NCBI GenBank assembly: GCA_015488535.1 | Contig: WFNP01000018.1 | Span: 1-49,074 of the forward strand | DNA: 49,074 bases | Source of the DNA: Nitratifractor sp. | GTDB lineage: Bacteria > Campylobacterota > Campylobacteria > Campylobacterales > Sulfurovaceae | Direction: 5' to 3' | In this document: piece by piece, positions 37,037 to 45,452 of the stretch | How the letters are laid out: each line of letters begins with the position of its first letter | How positions within the stretch are numbered: position 1 is the stretch's first letter | The notes under the pieces: model-generated | The model's input: the letters and a program-made list of their open reading frames with translations, nothing else | Database searches by the model: none | Told to the model about the DNA's origin: nothing | Made by a program: the position numbers and the translations under genes

Positions 37037-40000
37037 TTCTCACTCCTAATTTTATCTATATATTGTTTTAGATTCTCTTTTGAAACTTTACCATTTATCA
37101 CTAGATATTTGATATTTTCAAATTTACTCATATCTGTAGGCTCTTTTGTCAAGAGAAGTACTCCACCTCTATTTTTGAGGTAATTTTTCATAATACCATT
37201 TACCATCTTCTCATCTGTCAATATAATATCATAATGACCGGTAAGCAATTTGCGATTTATATCACCTTTTCCATCAGATACATCATAATCATAACCTATT
37301 GAATCAAGTAGTTTGACCAAAAGTTTTGATGCAAATGCTGACTCTTTGGCTACCAGAATTTTTCCATCGGCTTTTTTCTGTTTATCTTCTACAGATGTTT
37401 CAGTATCTTTTTTTACCTGTTTTACTTCAGTTTTTTCTTTGAGTTCAGGTTTTGCTTTGGTATCCTGTGTATCTATGTTTTCAGGAGCTTTGACCTCTTT
37501 TTGTGGCTCTTGAGATGGAGTATCTATCTCAAGGTGTGCTTTGTCTTTCATAAATTTGTTCAAAATATAGATAAGTTCAGACATATTGATAGGTTTGGAG
37601 ATATACTCATCCAATCCTTCCTCTAAAAATCTCTCTCTGTCACCCTTGAGGGCATTTGCAGTCAAAGCCACGATAGGAATATGCTCTATATTCTCCTGCT
37701 CTTCATACTCCAGTATCTCATGAGTAGCTTCCACACCGTTCATCACAGGCATTTGTATATCCATAAAGATTAAGTCATATTTGCCCTTTTTTCTCTTGTC
37801 AAATGCTTCAAGACCATTATTTGCTATCTCTACATTCAGACCCATTCCCTCAAGAATATTTTTAATAAGTTTTTGGTTGATTATATTATCTTCTACAACC
37901 AATACATCACCATAAAACTTGGTCGGTAATTTTGGAGCTTTTGAAACTTTTGATTCAACCTTTTTATTATCTTTTGAGTGTTCTTTCAACATCTCTATTA
38001 GTTTTGTATAGGTAACAGGTTTATATACTATACTGTCTTGATTGATAGAAGAAGATTCTATTTCAGATCTCTTGTCTGAACCAACAAAAATTACCAGTTT
38101 GTCTTTTGGCATATTATCTATGGACTTGTGGATATCTTCTGTACACTTATCATAATCTATAATTACTACATCAAACTCTTTTGTATTGTTTAGTGCAATA
38201 TATTTATCCGGTGAATCAAAGTTTCTACAATTTACACCCAGATATTTGAAATATCTATCCAGATATTTGTTGAGTGTATCTTCTTCACCTTTCAGACATC
38301 TGCATGCATCTACCATATCAAATACATTTCCATAGATATCTTCTGCACCATCTATTTTTTCTAGAGTTACAGTAAATGAGAATGTAGAGCCTTTGTCTTT
38401 TTCACTCTCCACTCTAAGCTCTCCACCCATCAATTCGGCATACTCTTTTGTCAGAGTCAATCCAAGACCTGTACCGCCATATTTTCTCATAATGCTTGTA
38501 TCACCCTGAGCAAATGGCTGGAAAATCTTTTCTATTTGATGTTTACTCATACCTATACCAGTATCTCTGACACTAAACATCACGACTATACCATTATCTG
38601 AAGCATCTGATATTTTGTTGATTTCTACATCTATTTCACCACCTGGGTCGGTAAATTTGACGGCATTATTCAAAAGATTATTTAGCATCTCTTTGAGTTT
38701 TGTAGAATCACCCTTGAGTTTATTACCTATAGACGGATCTATATAGTAATTTAAATCCAACTGCTTCTCTGCTGCAATAGTTCCCATTGCCTCAATAACA
38801 TTGTCAAACTCTCTGTGTACCTCAAAGGTAATATGCTCCACTTCTGCATTTTTGTTTTCAAGTTTGGACAAATCAAGAATATTATTAATGATATGCAATA
38901 GATTTGATGAACTCTTTTCTATAATATTGGCATACTCTTTCTGCTCATCATTCAATGGAGTATTTTTCAATAACTCCGTAAATCCTATAATACCATTCAT
39001 AGGAGTTCTGATTTCATGTGACATATTTGCAAGGAAAAGAGATTTGGCTTCATTTGCTTCAACTGCAGCCATTTTATCTTTTTTAGCCATCTCTATTATC
39101 ATTTCTAAATACTTGTATGCCTTTCTCATACCCTCTGAAGTATCAAAATCGACACTTTCCAACTCTTTTAACTTTTCGGCATACTCAGGCTCACTCTCCC
39201 CTATTTCTGCAACTGTTCGTTTTAAAGTATGCTTCAACTCTTTGATATTGTCTTTTAAATCATAAGCAGCTTTCATACCTATCATCAAGAATAGAATGAC
39301 CAGTATAAACAATCCCAATGCTACATAAGCGACAATAAACGCTGTATTTACATACCATGAAGCTATACTCTTACTATCGCTGGTATAGAGTAAAGAGGCT
39401 TTTCTGTAAGAGGCTATATATTTGGTCAAATCTGTAAAAAGATCTATACCGTTGGATTCATAGTGTGCATCAGTAGAGTGCATAAAGATATCTTGATAAT
39501 ATGCATCTATTTTATTCTCTATATCTGATATTTTATCTTTCTTTAAAATATCTTTTACCTTTTTGGATATCAAAGAGTTATCATCAGATATAGACATAAA
39601 AGAGTTACGATAGTAATTTGTCAAACTGTTTAAAGTATCTCTGTCTATGAGCTTTTTTTGTGTGATAAAATATACAGCTACATCTCTGGTCAAAGAGGCA
39701 TATTTTTCAGTTCTGTATATCTCATTTGATATGATAGAGTTTTTCATACTCTCTTTATTGACAGACAATTTTTCAGCTTGATTCAATCCATCTGAAATTA
39801 TAGAGTTTTCAATCTCTGAATACTGCTCTATTACTGTATTAAAATCAGCATTTTGTTTATCATCAACACTCTCTCTCAGCTTGGATAAAAGAGAGCGTTT
39901 TGCGATAATACTCCTGTATCCTTCAGGATTTATGACTATTTTCTCTCCGGTAATATAATCTTTGTCAATATAGGCATATGTTACTTTTGTATTCAAAGTA

Positions 40001-40281
40001 TCAGATATCTCTTTGAATACTTTATCAGTATTCATTCTTTGCTTTTGTAAAGCCTCTTTTACTGAATCTTCATTTGATGCAAGATAAAGAGAACTCAATC
40101 CTCTCTCTTTGCCTATCTCTACCATCAGTTTGTTTAATTTGATATTGTTATCCAGACTCAATTTGAGAGATGAGCCTTTGATATATCCTACATACGCTTC
40201 ATATATCAGGAATAGCGACACACCCATCAGCAACAGTGATGGAATAACCGCTGATATCCTGAATTTACTTATTATTTTCAT
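37033..40281 (-). CDS. NIT-domain hybrid sensor histidine kinase
   Basis: The 1082-residue membrane kinase has one N-terminal helix and a helical periplasmic region of about 280 residues resembling the NIT (nitrate and nitrite sensing) domain (LNKLMVEIGKERGLSSLYLASNEDSVKEALQKQR). A second helix (about 310-335) follows, then HisKA with H422 in NMSHEIRTPMNG and an HATPase with N, G1 and G2 boxes. A degenerate receiver comes next, then a canonical receiver with D841 in IFMDIQMPVMNG, a Glu/Lys-rich linker, and a third receiver-like C-terminal domain (ILVAKESAFASKLLVKLLDSIGYDYDV ... ILTDEKM). It overlaps the regulator by 4 bases and follows the Hpt gene by 12. The ligand is inferred from NIT similarity only. 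Confidence 0.88.
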   Translation of the reverse strand: MKIISKFRISAVIPSLLLMGVSLFLIYEAYVGYIKGSSLKLSLDNNIKLNKLMVEIGKERGLSSLYLASNEDSVKEALQKQRMNTDKVFKEISDTLNTKVTYAYIDKDYITGEKIVINPEGYRSIIAKRSLLSKLRESVDDKQNADFNTVIEQYSEIENSIISDGLNQAEKLSVNKESMKNSIISNEIYRTEKYASLTRDVAVYFITQKKLIDRDTLNSLTNYYRNSFMSISDDNSLISKKVKDILKKDKISDIENKIDAYYQDIFMHSTDAHYESNGIDLFTDLTKYIASYRKASLLYTSDSKSIASWYVNTAFIVAYVALGLFILVILFLMIGMKAAYDLKDNIKELKHTLKRTVAEIGESEPEYAEKLKELESVDFDTSEGMRKAYKYLEMIIEMAKKDKMAAVEANEAKSLFLANMSHEIRTPMNGIIGFTELLKNTPLNDEQKEYANIIEKSSSNLLHIINNILDLSKLENKNAEVEHITFEVHREFDNVIEAMGTIAAEKQLDLNYYIDPSIGNKLKGDSTKLKEMLNNLLNNAVKFTDPGGEIDVEINKISDASDNGIVVMFSVRDTGIGMSKHQIEKIFQPFAQGDTSIMRKYGGTGLGLTLTKEYAELMGGELRVESEKDKGSTFSFTVTLEKIDGAEDIYGNVFDMVDACRCLKGEEDTLNKYLDRYFKYLGVNCRNFDSPDKYIALNNTKEFDVVIIDYDKCTEDIHKSIDNMPKDKLVIFVGSDKRSEIESSSINQDSIVYKPVTYTKLIEMLKEHSKDNKKVESKVSKAPKLPTKFYGDVLVVEDNIINQKLIKNILEGMGLNVEIANNGLEAFDKRKKGKYDLIFMDIQMPVMNGVEATHEILEYEEQENIEHIPIVALTANALKGDRERFLEEGLDEYISKPINMSELIYILNKFMKDKAHLEIDTPSQEPQKEVKAPENIDTQDTKAKPELKEKTEVKQVKKDTETSVEDKQKKADGKILVAKESAFASKLLVKLLDSIGYDYDVSDGKGDINRKLLTGHYDIILTDEKMVNGIMKNYLKNRGGVLLLTKEPTDMSKFENIKYLVINGKVSKENLKQYIDKIRSEK

Positions 40282-40293
40282 ATTATCTCTCCT

Positions 40294-42930
40294 CTATTTT
40301 ACATTCATCTGTTTTAAATAGTTATCCAATCCCATCAATTGTCCGGCAAAGAGTCGTATTCTCTCCGGAGCATTTTCTATATTATTATCATATTGTAATT
40401 GATAAAGATTATCTACCATCTGCTCTATTCTTAAATTACTTGCAGCACCTTTGAGCATATGAGCTGTTTTTTGTAACTTGTCAAGCTCATTGTTTCTATA
40501 CTCCTCTATCAATACAGGTAGATTTTCATGTGCTTGTTGAGCAAAATCATTGATAAATTCCAATACCAAATCTTCAGGTAGACTCAACTCTTCAGCTGCT
40601 ATATGCAGACTAAACTCAATAGGTATAGGTTTGACTCCCTCCAAAATCTCATCTGCTGTCATTTTGTTACTGTCTGCAACAGGAGTCTCTTCGACTTTAT
40701 TCTCTGCCTTGTCTTCTCTGTTTTCTACTACTTCAGGCTCTGTTACAGATGGAGTTTCAGATGATACCTGAGGAGTCTCCTCTTTTTGATTTGGCTGAAC
40801 TTGATACTCATCTGTATCCAATATCGATTTGCCTACTTCGATTTTGGTTTTACCTGCTTCCATCTCACTCTCGATAGCATCAAGAGTCAAATAGAATCTA
40901 TTTACAGCTTTGTCTCTGTCTTCACCTTCTGTTTTTTCTATATCTTCTAACATATCTTTCAATACATCAAGCTGTAAAAGCAACACTGCATCTTTCAGAA
41001 TTGAGACAGTATCCTGTATAGTATCGTTGTCATTTGACAACAGACCATCTTTCATCTCTCTGGCATCGGATATAAAATCCATAAACAGACTCTTATACTC
41101 TTCAGTATCTATCTCAAGAAGTTTGGATCTCTCATCAATATCTATCACAATATTGGCTACTTCTGAATCTTCAGAAGCAGTTGTATCTTTTACCTCATTC
41201 GTTTCTGTAACAGTCTCATCATCAGGAGTGTAACCATCTTCTCCTGCAAGAGGAATAATATCCTCATCTTCTAATTTGGATACAGTATCTGTACTCTCTT
41301 CTTCTGAAGTATCTTCTTGCTCATCAAGTAAGCCCAAAATATCATCTAAATCAGTGTCTTCATCTTCACTGCTGTTATCTTCAGTATCACTTGATTTATC
41401 TGCTGTCTCATTTTCATCTGCAAGAGGAATAATATCTATATCATCCAAATCTGTTTTGCTCTCTGTCTCTTCATTATCATTTATGTCTATATCACTGATA
41501 GACAATTCATCATCCATCAATCCAAGCAAATCATCTTCGTCTTCTTCACTCTCACTTGGCTCTTCTGTTTTGGCACTCTCTTCTTCTTCTGTTTCATCTG
41601 CCATCATATCTTCGAGATCGCCAAATATATCATCTTCGTCTTCTTCACTCTGGCTTGGCTCTTCTGTTTTGGCACTCTCTTCTTCTTTTTCTTCTTCTGC
41701 TTCATCTGCTAATATATCTTCAAGATCGCCAAATATATCATCTTCATCTTCTTCACTCTCACTTGGCTCTTCTGTTTTGGCACTCTCTTCTTCTTTTTCT
41801 TCTTCTGCTTCATCTGCTAACATATCTTCAAGATCGCCAAATATATCATCTTCATCTTCTTCATTCTCACTTGGCTCTTCTTCTTTGGCACTCTCTTCTT
41901 CTTTTTCTTCTTCTGCTTCATCTGCTAACATATCTTCAAGGTCGCCAAATATATCATCTTCGTCCTCTTCATTCTCACTTGGCTCTTCTTCTTTGGCACT
42001 CTCTTCTACTTTTTCTTCTTCTGCTTCATCTGCTAACATATCTTCAAGATCGCCAAATATATCATCTTCGTCTTCTTCAATCTCACTTGGCTCTTCTGTC
42101 TTGACACTCTCTTCTTCTTTTTTATCTTCTGCTTCATCTGCTAACATATCTTCGAGATCACCAAATATATCATCTTCATCTTCTTCACTCTGGCTTGGCT
42201 CTTCTTCTTTGGCACTCTCTTCTTCTGTTTCATCTGCCATCATATCTTCGAGATCGCCAAATATATCATCTTCATCTTCTTCATTCTCACTTGGCTCTTC
42301 TTCTTTGGCACTCTCTTCTACTTTGCTCTCTGTTTTTGCTTTTTCTTCTGTTTCAGACTCTTCTTCTGCAATAGCATCAAAAAGAGAATCCAAATCTATA
42401 TCATCATCTTTATTATCACTTTTTGATTCAACACTCTCAGTAGTTTTGTCAGTTCCTGTGCTAAGATTGATTATATCATCTTCATCACTCTTATCTTCAG
42501 TTTTTGAGCTTCCCAATACAATCTTGTCATCTTCATCTTCTTCATCTTTAAAACTACCCAAATTGAGCTTTTCATCATCTTCAGATACTTTTGTAGCTGC
42601 CATGGCAGCCATAGCTGCTGCTGCACCTCCGGCTACAACAGATGTGCCTAAGATACTACTTTTATCTTCATCAGATTTTGATTGAACAACAGAAGATAAT
42701 ATATCTCCTGTTTTGCTATATACATTGAAATTGCCAAATATTGTAAAAATCTGCTGAAAACCCAACTTGAGTGTTTCATTCCCAAGAATTATCTCTCCAC
42801 TCTTGGAAAGTATAAGTTTTTTATCATATACAGCTCTGTTTAAGTCTGTCAGATTTTCATATCCGCCTTTTTTTAGAAATTCTCCATCTGCAACGATTGC
42901 TTCACCGTTTGTATTTGTAATCAGTAACAT
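40294..42930 (-). CDS. Hpt phosphotransfer protein with long acidic repeat region
   Basis: The 878-residue protein has four parts. Residues 1-85 form a small beta-rich domain I do not recognise. Residues 93-113 are an Ala-rich hydrophobic stretch (SVVAGGAAAAMAAMAATKV) that could insert in or lie on a membrane. Residues about 115-610 are extremely acidic and include seven near-identical 33-36-residue repeats plus a degenerate eighth (about 208-470). The C-terminus (about 775-878) is an Hpt domain with phosphoacceptor H824 in KTAHMLKGAASNLR. It opens the operon with the hybrid kinase and response regulator and should shuttle phosphate between them. The reverse strand is also open over the repeats, but only because of their codon composition. 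Confidence 0.85.
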   Translation of the reverse strand: MLLITNTNGEAIVADGEFLKKGGYENLTDLNRAVYDKKLILSKSGEIILGNETLKLGFQQIFTIFGNFNVYSKTGDILSSVVQSKSDEDKSSILGTSVVAGGAAAAMAAMAATKVSEDDEKLNLGSFKDEEDEDDKIVLGSSKTEDKSDEDDIINLSTGTDKTTESVESKSDNKDDDIDLDSLFDAIAEEESETEEKAKTESKVEESAKEEEPSENEEDEDDIFGDLEDMMADETEEESAKEEEPSQSEEDEDDIFGDLEDMLADEAEDKKEEESVKTEEPSEIEEDEDDIFGDLEDMLADEAEEEKVEESAKEEEPSENEEDEDDIFGDLEDMLADEAEEEKEEESAKEEEPSENEEDEDDIFGDLEDMLADEAEEEKEEESAKTEEPSESEEDEDDIFGDLEDILADEAEEEKEEESAKTEEPSQSEEDEDDIFGDLEDMMADETEEEESAKTEEPSESEEDEDDLLGLMDDELSISDIDINDNEETESKTDLDDIDIIPLADENETADKSSDTEDNSSEDEDTDLDDILGLLDEQEDTSEEESTDTVSKLEDEDIIPLAGEDGYTPDDETVTETNEVKDTTASEDSEVANIVIDIDERSKLLEIDTEEYKSLFMDFISDAREMKDGLLSNDNDTIQDTVSILKDAVLLLQLDVLKDMLEDIEKTEGEDRDKAVNRFYLTLDAIESEMEAGKTKIEVGKSILDTDEYQVQPNQKEETPQVSSETPSVTEPEVVENREDKAENKVEETPVADSNKMTADEILEGVKPIPIEFSLHIAAEELSLPEDLVLEFINDFAQQAHENLPVLIEEYRNNELDKLQKTAHMLKGAASNLRIEQMVDNLYQLQYDNNIENAPERIRLFAGQLMGLDNYLKQMNVK
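41500..42305. repeat. In-frame tandem repeats encoding acidic 33-36-residue units
   Basis: Seven complete units of 99-108 bp, plus a degenerate one, encode variants of EEPSENEEDEDDIFGDLED followed by MLADEAEEEKEEESAK. All unit lengths are multiples of three, so copy-number change would preserve the reading frame of the Hpt protein. Some adjacent units are almost identical at the DNA level, indicating recent duplication or conversion. Confidence 0.95.
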
Positions 42931-43071
42931 TTGCTCCCCTTATTAACTTTGTCAGCTAATTTATTTATTAGATAAATTTATATCCTTAGAAATATTTTAC
43001 TATTTTGCCATATCATATACTATCAGAGATTAAAACTATTTAAAAACCACCTGTGTAGCATATCTTTTTGA

Positions 43072-44874
43072 TTACTTCAGCAGTGATTTGGCTATTTTAC
43101 TGCCTACAACTGATGATATTTCATCTATATCTGCTTTTTGAATAGCTTCAAAAGTACCAAAATATTGAAGTAATTTTCTTACACTTGCCTCTCCTACACC
43201 TTTTTTACCCAAGAGAGATATTTTTAAATCCTCTTTTCTTTTTCTGTTTCTATGAAAATCTATGGCAAAGCGATGTGCCTCATCTCTCAGTTTTTGAAGC
43301 CATTGTAATCTCTCATCACTGCTGTCTAATCGTATAATATTATCTTTTGTATAGATAATATCTCTACTTGCCCCTTTGGCTCTGTAGGCTTTTCCATCAA
43401 GTTTCTCTTTTGCAATAGCTACTGTATCTAGTCTCACTCCGGCTTTTGCCAGTAGGGTATTTGCAAGTTTCAACAGAGTATCACCACCATCAATAAGCCA
43501 CAAATCAGGAGGTGGCTCCTTGTCAAAGTCTTTTATTCTTCTTTCCAGCATCTCCTGCATTTGGGAATATTCATCTTTGGATTGCAAAATATATCTTCTG
43601 TATGAATTTTTTTCCCATCTGTTTTCGTCCCATACCACCATGGCACCTACTGTAGCTTCACCCATCATATGTGAATTGTCAAATATCTCTACTCTGTAAG
43701 GAATATTTTCGATATTTAAAAGAGATTTAATCTTTTTCTCAATATTACTGTTTTGAGCATATCTTTTCAGCAACTCATCAGCATTTTTCAAAGAGAGTTC
43801 TATCAAACGGGCTTTGTTTCCTCTTTTTGGATTGCTTATTGTCACTTTTTTGCCTATAACCGTTTTTAAAACAGATTCTATATCTCTCTTTTCAGACAAC
43901 TCATAGGCTGTCAAAATTTTATCAGCAACAGTGGGCATTGCATTATCATAAAATGAGATTAAAGCCTGTCTGTATGCCTCTTCCTCATCATAGATATCTG
44001 TCTGACGGAAAAAGCTGTGAGATGTAGATACAAGTTTGCCATGCCTGATAAACAATCTCAACACCACACCTCTGTCATTTTTTACATGTATAGTAAGGAT
44101 ATCTATATCTTCATTATTCGTCAAATCCAAATCAGAATGAATCTTCATAGCATCTATGGATTTGATTCTGTCTCTTATCTGTGCCGCCTCTTCAAATCTC
44201 TCCTGCGATGCCAAATTTAGCATCTTTTCAGTAAGCATTTCTATTATTACAGTTCTGTTTTCAATAGCTTTTTTGGCATCTTCTACTATTTTGGCATAAT
44301 TCTTGGCATCTATATATCCTTCACAGGGAGCTTTACACTTGCCTATCTGATAAAACAGACACCTCTTTTTACCTTTGAGAGAGCCTTTTTTCTGAACCAG
44401 AGGAAACAAATCATATATAGATGCAAGTAAATCTCTGGCACCTCCGGGAAATGGTCCGTAATATCTGATTTTTGAGCCTTTAAGCACTCTGCGGGTAATC
44501 TCAAATCGTGGAAACTCTTGAGCTTCATCTATATAAATATATGGATAAGTCTTGTCATCTCTAAGCAGTATATTATATTTTGGTTTCAACTGCTTGATGA
44601 GAGAATTTTCCAGTATCAAAGCATCCTCTTCGCTATTGACCACTATATACTCAAGATTTACAGATTCAGACAGCATCTTGGATATTCTGACTCCTACATC
44701 AGGATTGGCTCTAAAGTGTGGTCTAAATCTCCAATAACTTTTGACTCTGTTTTTCAGATTTTTGGCTTTGCCAACATATAGCAATCTTCCATTACTGTCA
44801 AAATATTGATATACACCCGGTTTATTGGGTAAATTTTTTACAATCTTCTCTATATTATGATATTTGTCAGTCAT
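43072..44874 (-). CDS. uvrC: Excinuclease ABC subunit C
   Basis: The 600-residue protein carries the UvrC order: GIY-YIG nuclease at the N-terminus (PNKPGVYQYFDSNGRLLYVGKAKNLKNRVKSYW), a Cys cluster (KRCLFYQIGKCKAPCEGYI), the UvrB-binding UVR motif (LASQERFEEAAQIRDRIKSI), the RNase H-like nuclease (EIFDNSHMMGEATVGAMVVW ... LWLIDGG) and C-terminal helix-hairpin-helix motifs (LLGKKGVGEASVRKLLQYFGTFEAI). It makes both incisions during nucleotide excision repair. It overlaps the upstream DUF721-like gene by 4 bases. The gap to the Hpt gene (42931-43071) shows no clear terminator. Confidence 0.97.
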   Translation of the reverse strand: MTDKYHNIEKIVKNLPNKPGVYQYFDSNGRLLYVGKAKNLKNRVKSYWRFRPHFRANPDVGVRISKMLSESVNLEYIVVNSEEDALILENSLIKQLKPKYNILLRDDKTYPYIYIDEAQEFPRFEITRRVLKGSKIRYYGPFPGGARDLLASIYDLFPLVQKKGSLKGKKRCLFYQIGKCKAPCEGYIDAKNYAKIVEDAKKAIENRTVIIEMLTEKMLNLASQERFEEAAQIRDRIKSIDAMKIHSDLDLTNNEDIDILTIHVKNDRGVVLRLFIRHGKLVSTSHSFFRQTDIYDEEEAYRQALISFYDNAMPTVADKILTAYELSEKRDIESVLKTVIGKKVTISNPKRGNKARLIELSLKNADELLKRYAQNSNIEKKIKSLLNIENIPYRVEIFDNSHMMGEATVGAMVVWDENRWEKNSYRRYILQSKDEYSQMQEMLERRIKDFDKEPPPDLWLIDGGDTLLKLANTLLAKAGVRLDTVAIAKEKLDGKAYRAKGASRDIIYTKDNIIRLDSSDERLQWLQKLRDEAHRFAIDFHRNRKRKEDLKISLLGKKGVGEASVRKLLQYFGTFEAIQKADIDEISSVVGSKIAKSLLK

Positions 44875-45332
44875 CTTTGACCTCTGTTTTTCAAAATATC
44901 CTTTTTTATCTTTTCAAAATACTCTTTTAACTCTTCGTTTTTAATATTGATATCAAAATTACCGGTAGATAGTTCACTGTATCTGGGTATAGTCTCTTCG
45001 GCTTTGGTGATACTCTCCTTGCTTGTAATAGAGTATTTTGACTCAAATACTATAATCTTGGATACATTCATAAATTCACATTGGGGATTATATTGTGCAA
45101 ATACTCTTAATAGGCTTTTTATTACATCTTTATTATAATTTAACTCCATTTTATATCCCGGATGTGAAAGAGCAAGAAACAGTGCATTGTCTTTGACAAA
45201 GATGAATGATATAGCTCTTTTCAGACTAGGGGATAAAGAGTGCATAAATTTACCATAACAGCCATACGCTGAGAGGGGTCCATATTGTCTTTTTCCAATT
45301 ATCGATTTAATTATTATTCCGGCAGTTTTCAT
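44871..45332 (-). CDS. DUF721-like (DciA-like) hypothetical protein
   Basis: The 153-residue protein has a central segment SLSPSLKRAISFIFVKDNALFLALSHPGYKMELNYNKDVIKSLLRVF that resembles the DUF721/DciA core, in which small basic proteins act on the replicative helicase in many bacteria; the assignment is tentative. It is translationally coupled to uvrC (4-base overlap). The start is uncertain: ATG 45332 lacks a Shine-Dalgarno and overlaps the divergent mini-lipoprotein frame, while an internal ATG at 45245 would begin just before the conserved segment. The C-terminus is charged and probably helical. Confidence 0.55.
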   Translation of the reverse strand: MKTAGIIIKSIIGKRQYGPLSAYGCYGKFMHSLSPSLKRAISFIFVKDNALFLALSHPGYKMELNYNKDVIKSLLRVFAQYNPQCEFMNVSKIIVFESKYSITSKESITKAEETIPRYSELSTGNFDINIKNEELKEYFEKIKKDILKNRGQR

Positions 45333-45452
45333 TTTGTAATTATAGCAATAGTATCTGTTTCATTTTTATTGAGCGGATGCGGACACAAAACAGATCCTGT
45401 ATATAAGCCCAATCATATACACTCTATCGACAACAACGGCAGTGCAAAATGA
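45285..45452 (+). CDS. Small LptM-like lipoprotein
   Basis: This 55-residue frame contains a hydrophobic signal (FVIIAIVSVSFLLSGC) with lipobox LSGC (C32) followed by GHKTDPVYKP, the pattern of the LptM/YifL mini-lipoproteins that assist LptD maturation in E. coli. The start is unusual: no ATG is available; TTG 45285 has AGAGG 8 bases ahead and is the best candidate. The stop overlaps the nadB ATG (ATGA at 45449-45452), supporting a real, coupled gene. Its 5' part overlaps the start of the divergent DUF721-like gene by 48 bases, so one of the two starts may be misplaced. Confidence 0.6.
   Translation: MSFSNYRFNYYSGSFHFVIIAIVSVSFLLSGCGHKTDPVYKPNHIHSIDNNGSAK

Noticed and set aside
38801-39265. 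154-residue plus-strand frame
   Set aside because: It is antisense to the histidine kinase core (H422 region) and has no family features.
41500-42305. Repeat array considered as a CRISPR
   Set aside because: The repeats are continuous in-frame coding units of 99-108 bp with no unique spacers.
41276-42685. Long Ser-rich open frame on the plus strand opposite the Hpt gene
   Set aside because: It mirrors the acidic GAA/GAT-rich repeats on the other strand, has a low-complexity Ser/Leu composition and matches no family; the minus-strand frame has an Hpt domain and operon context.
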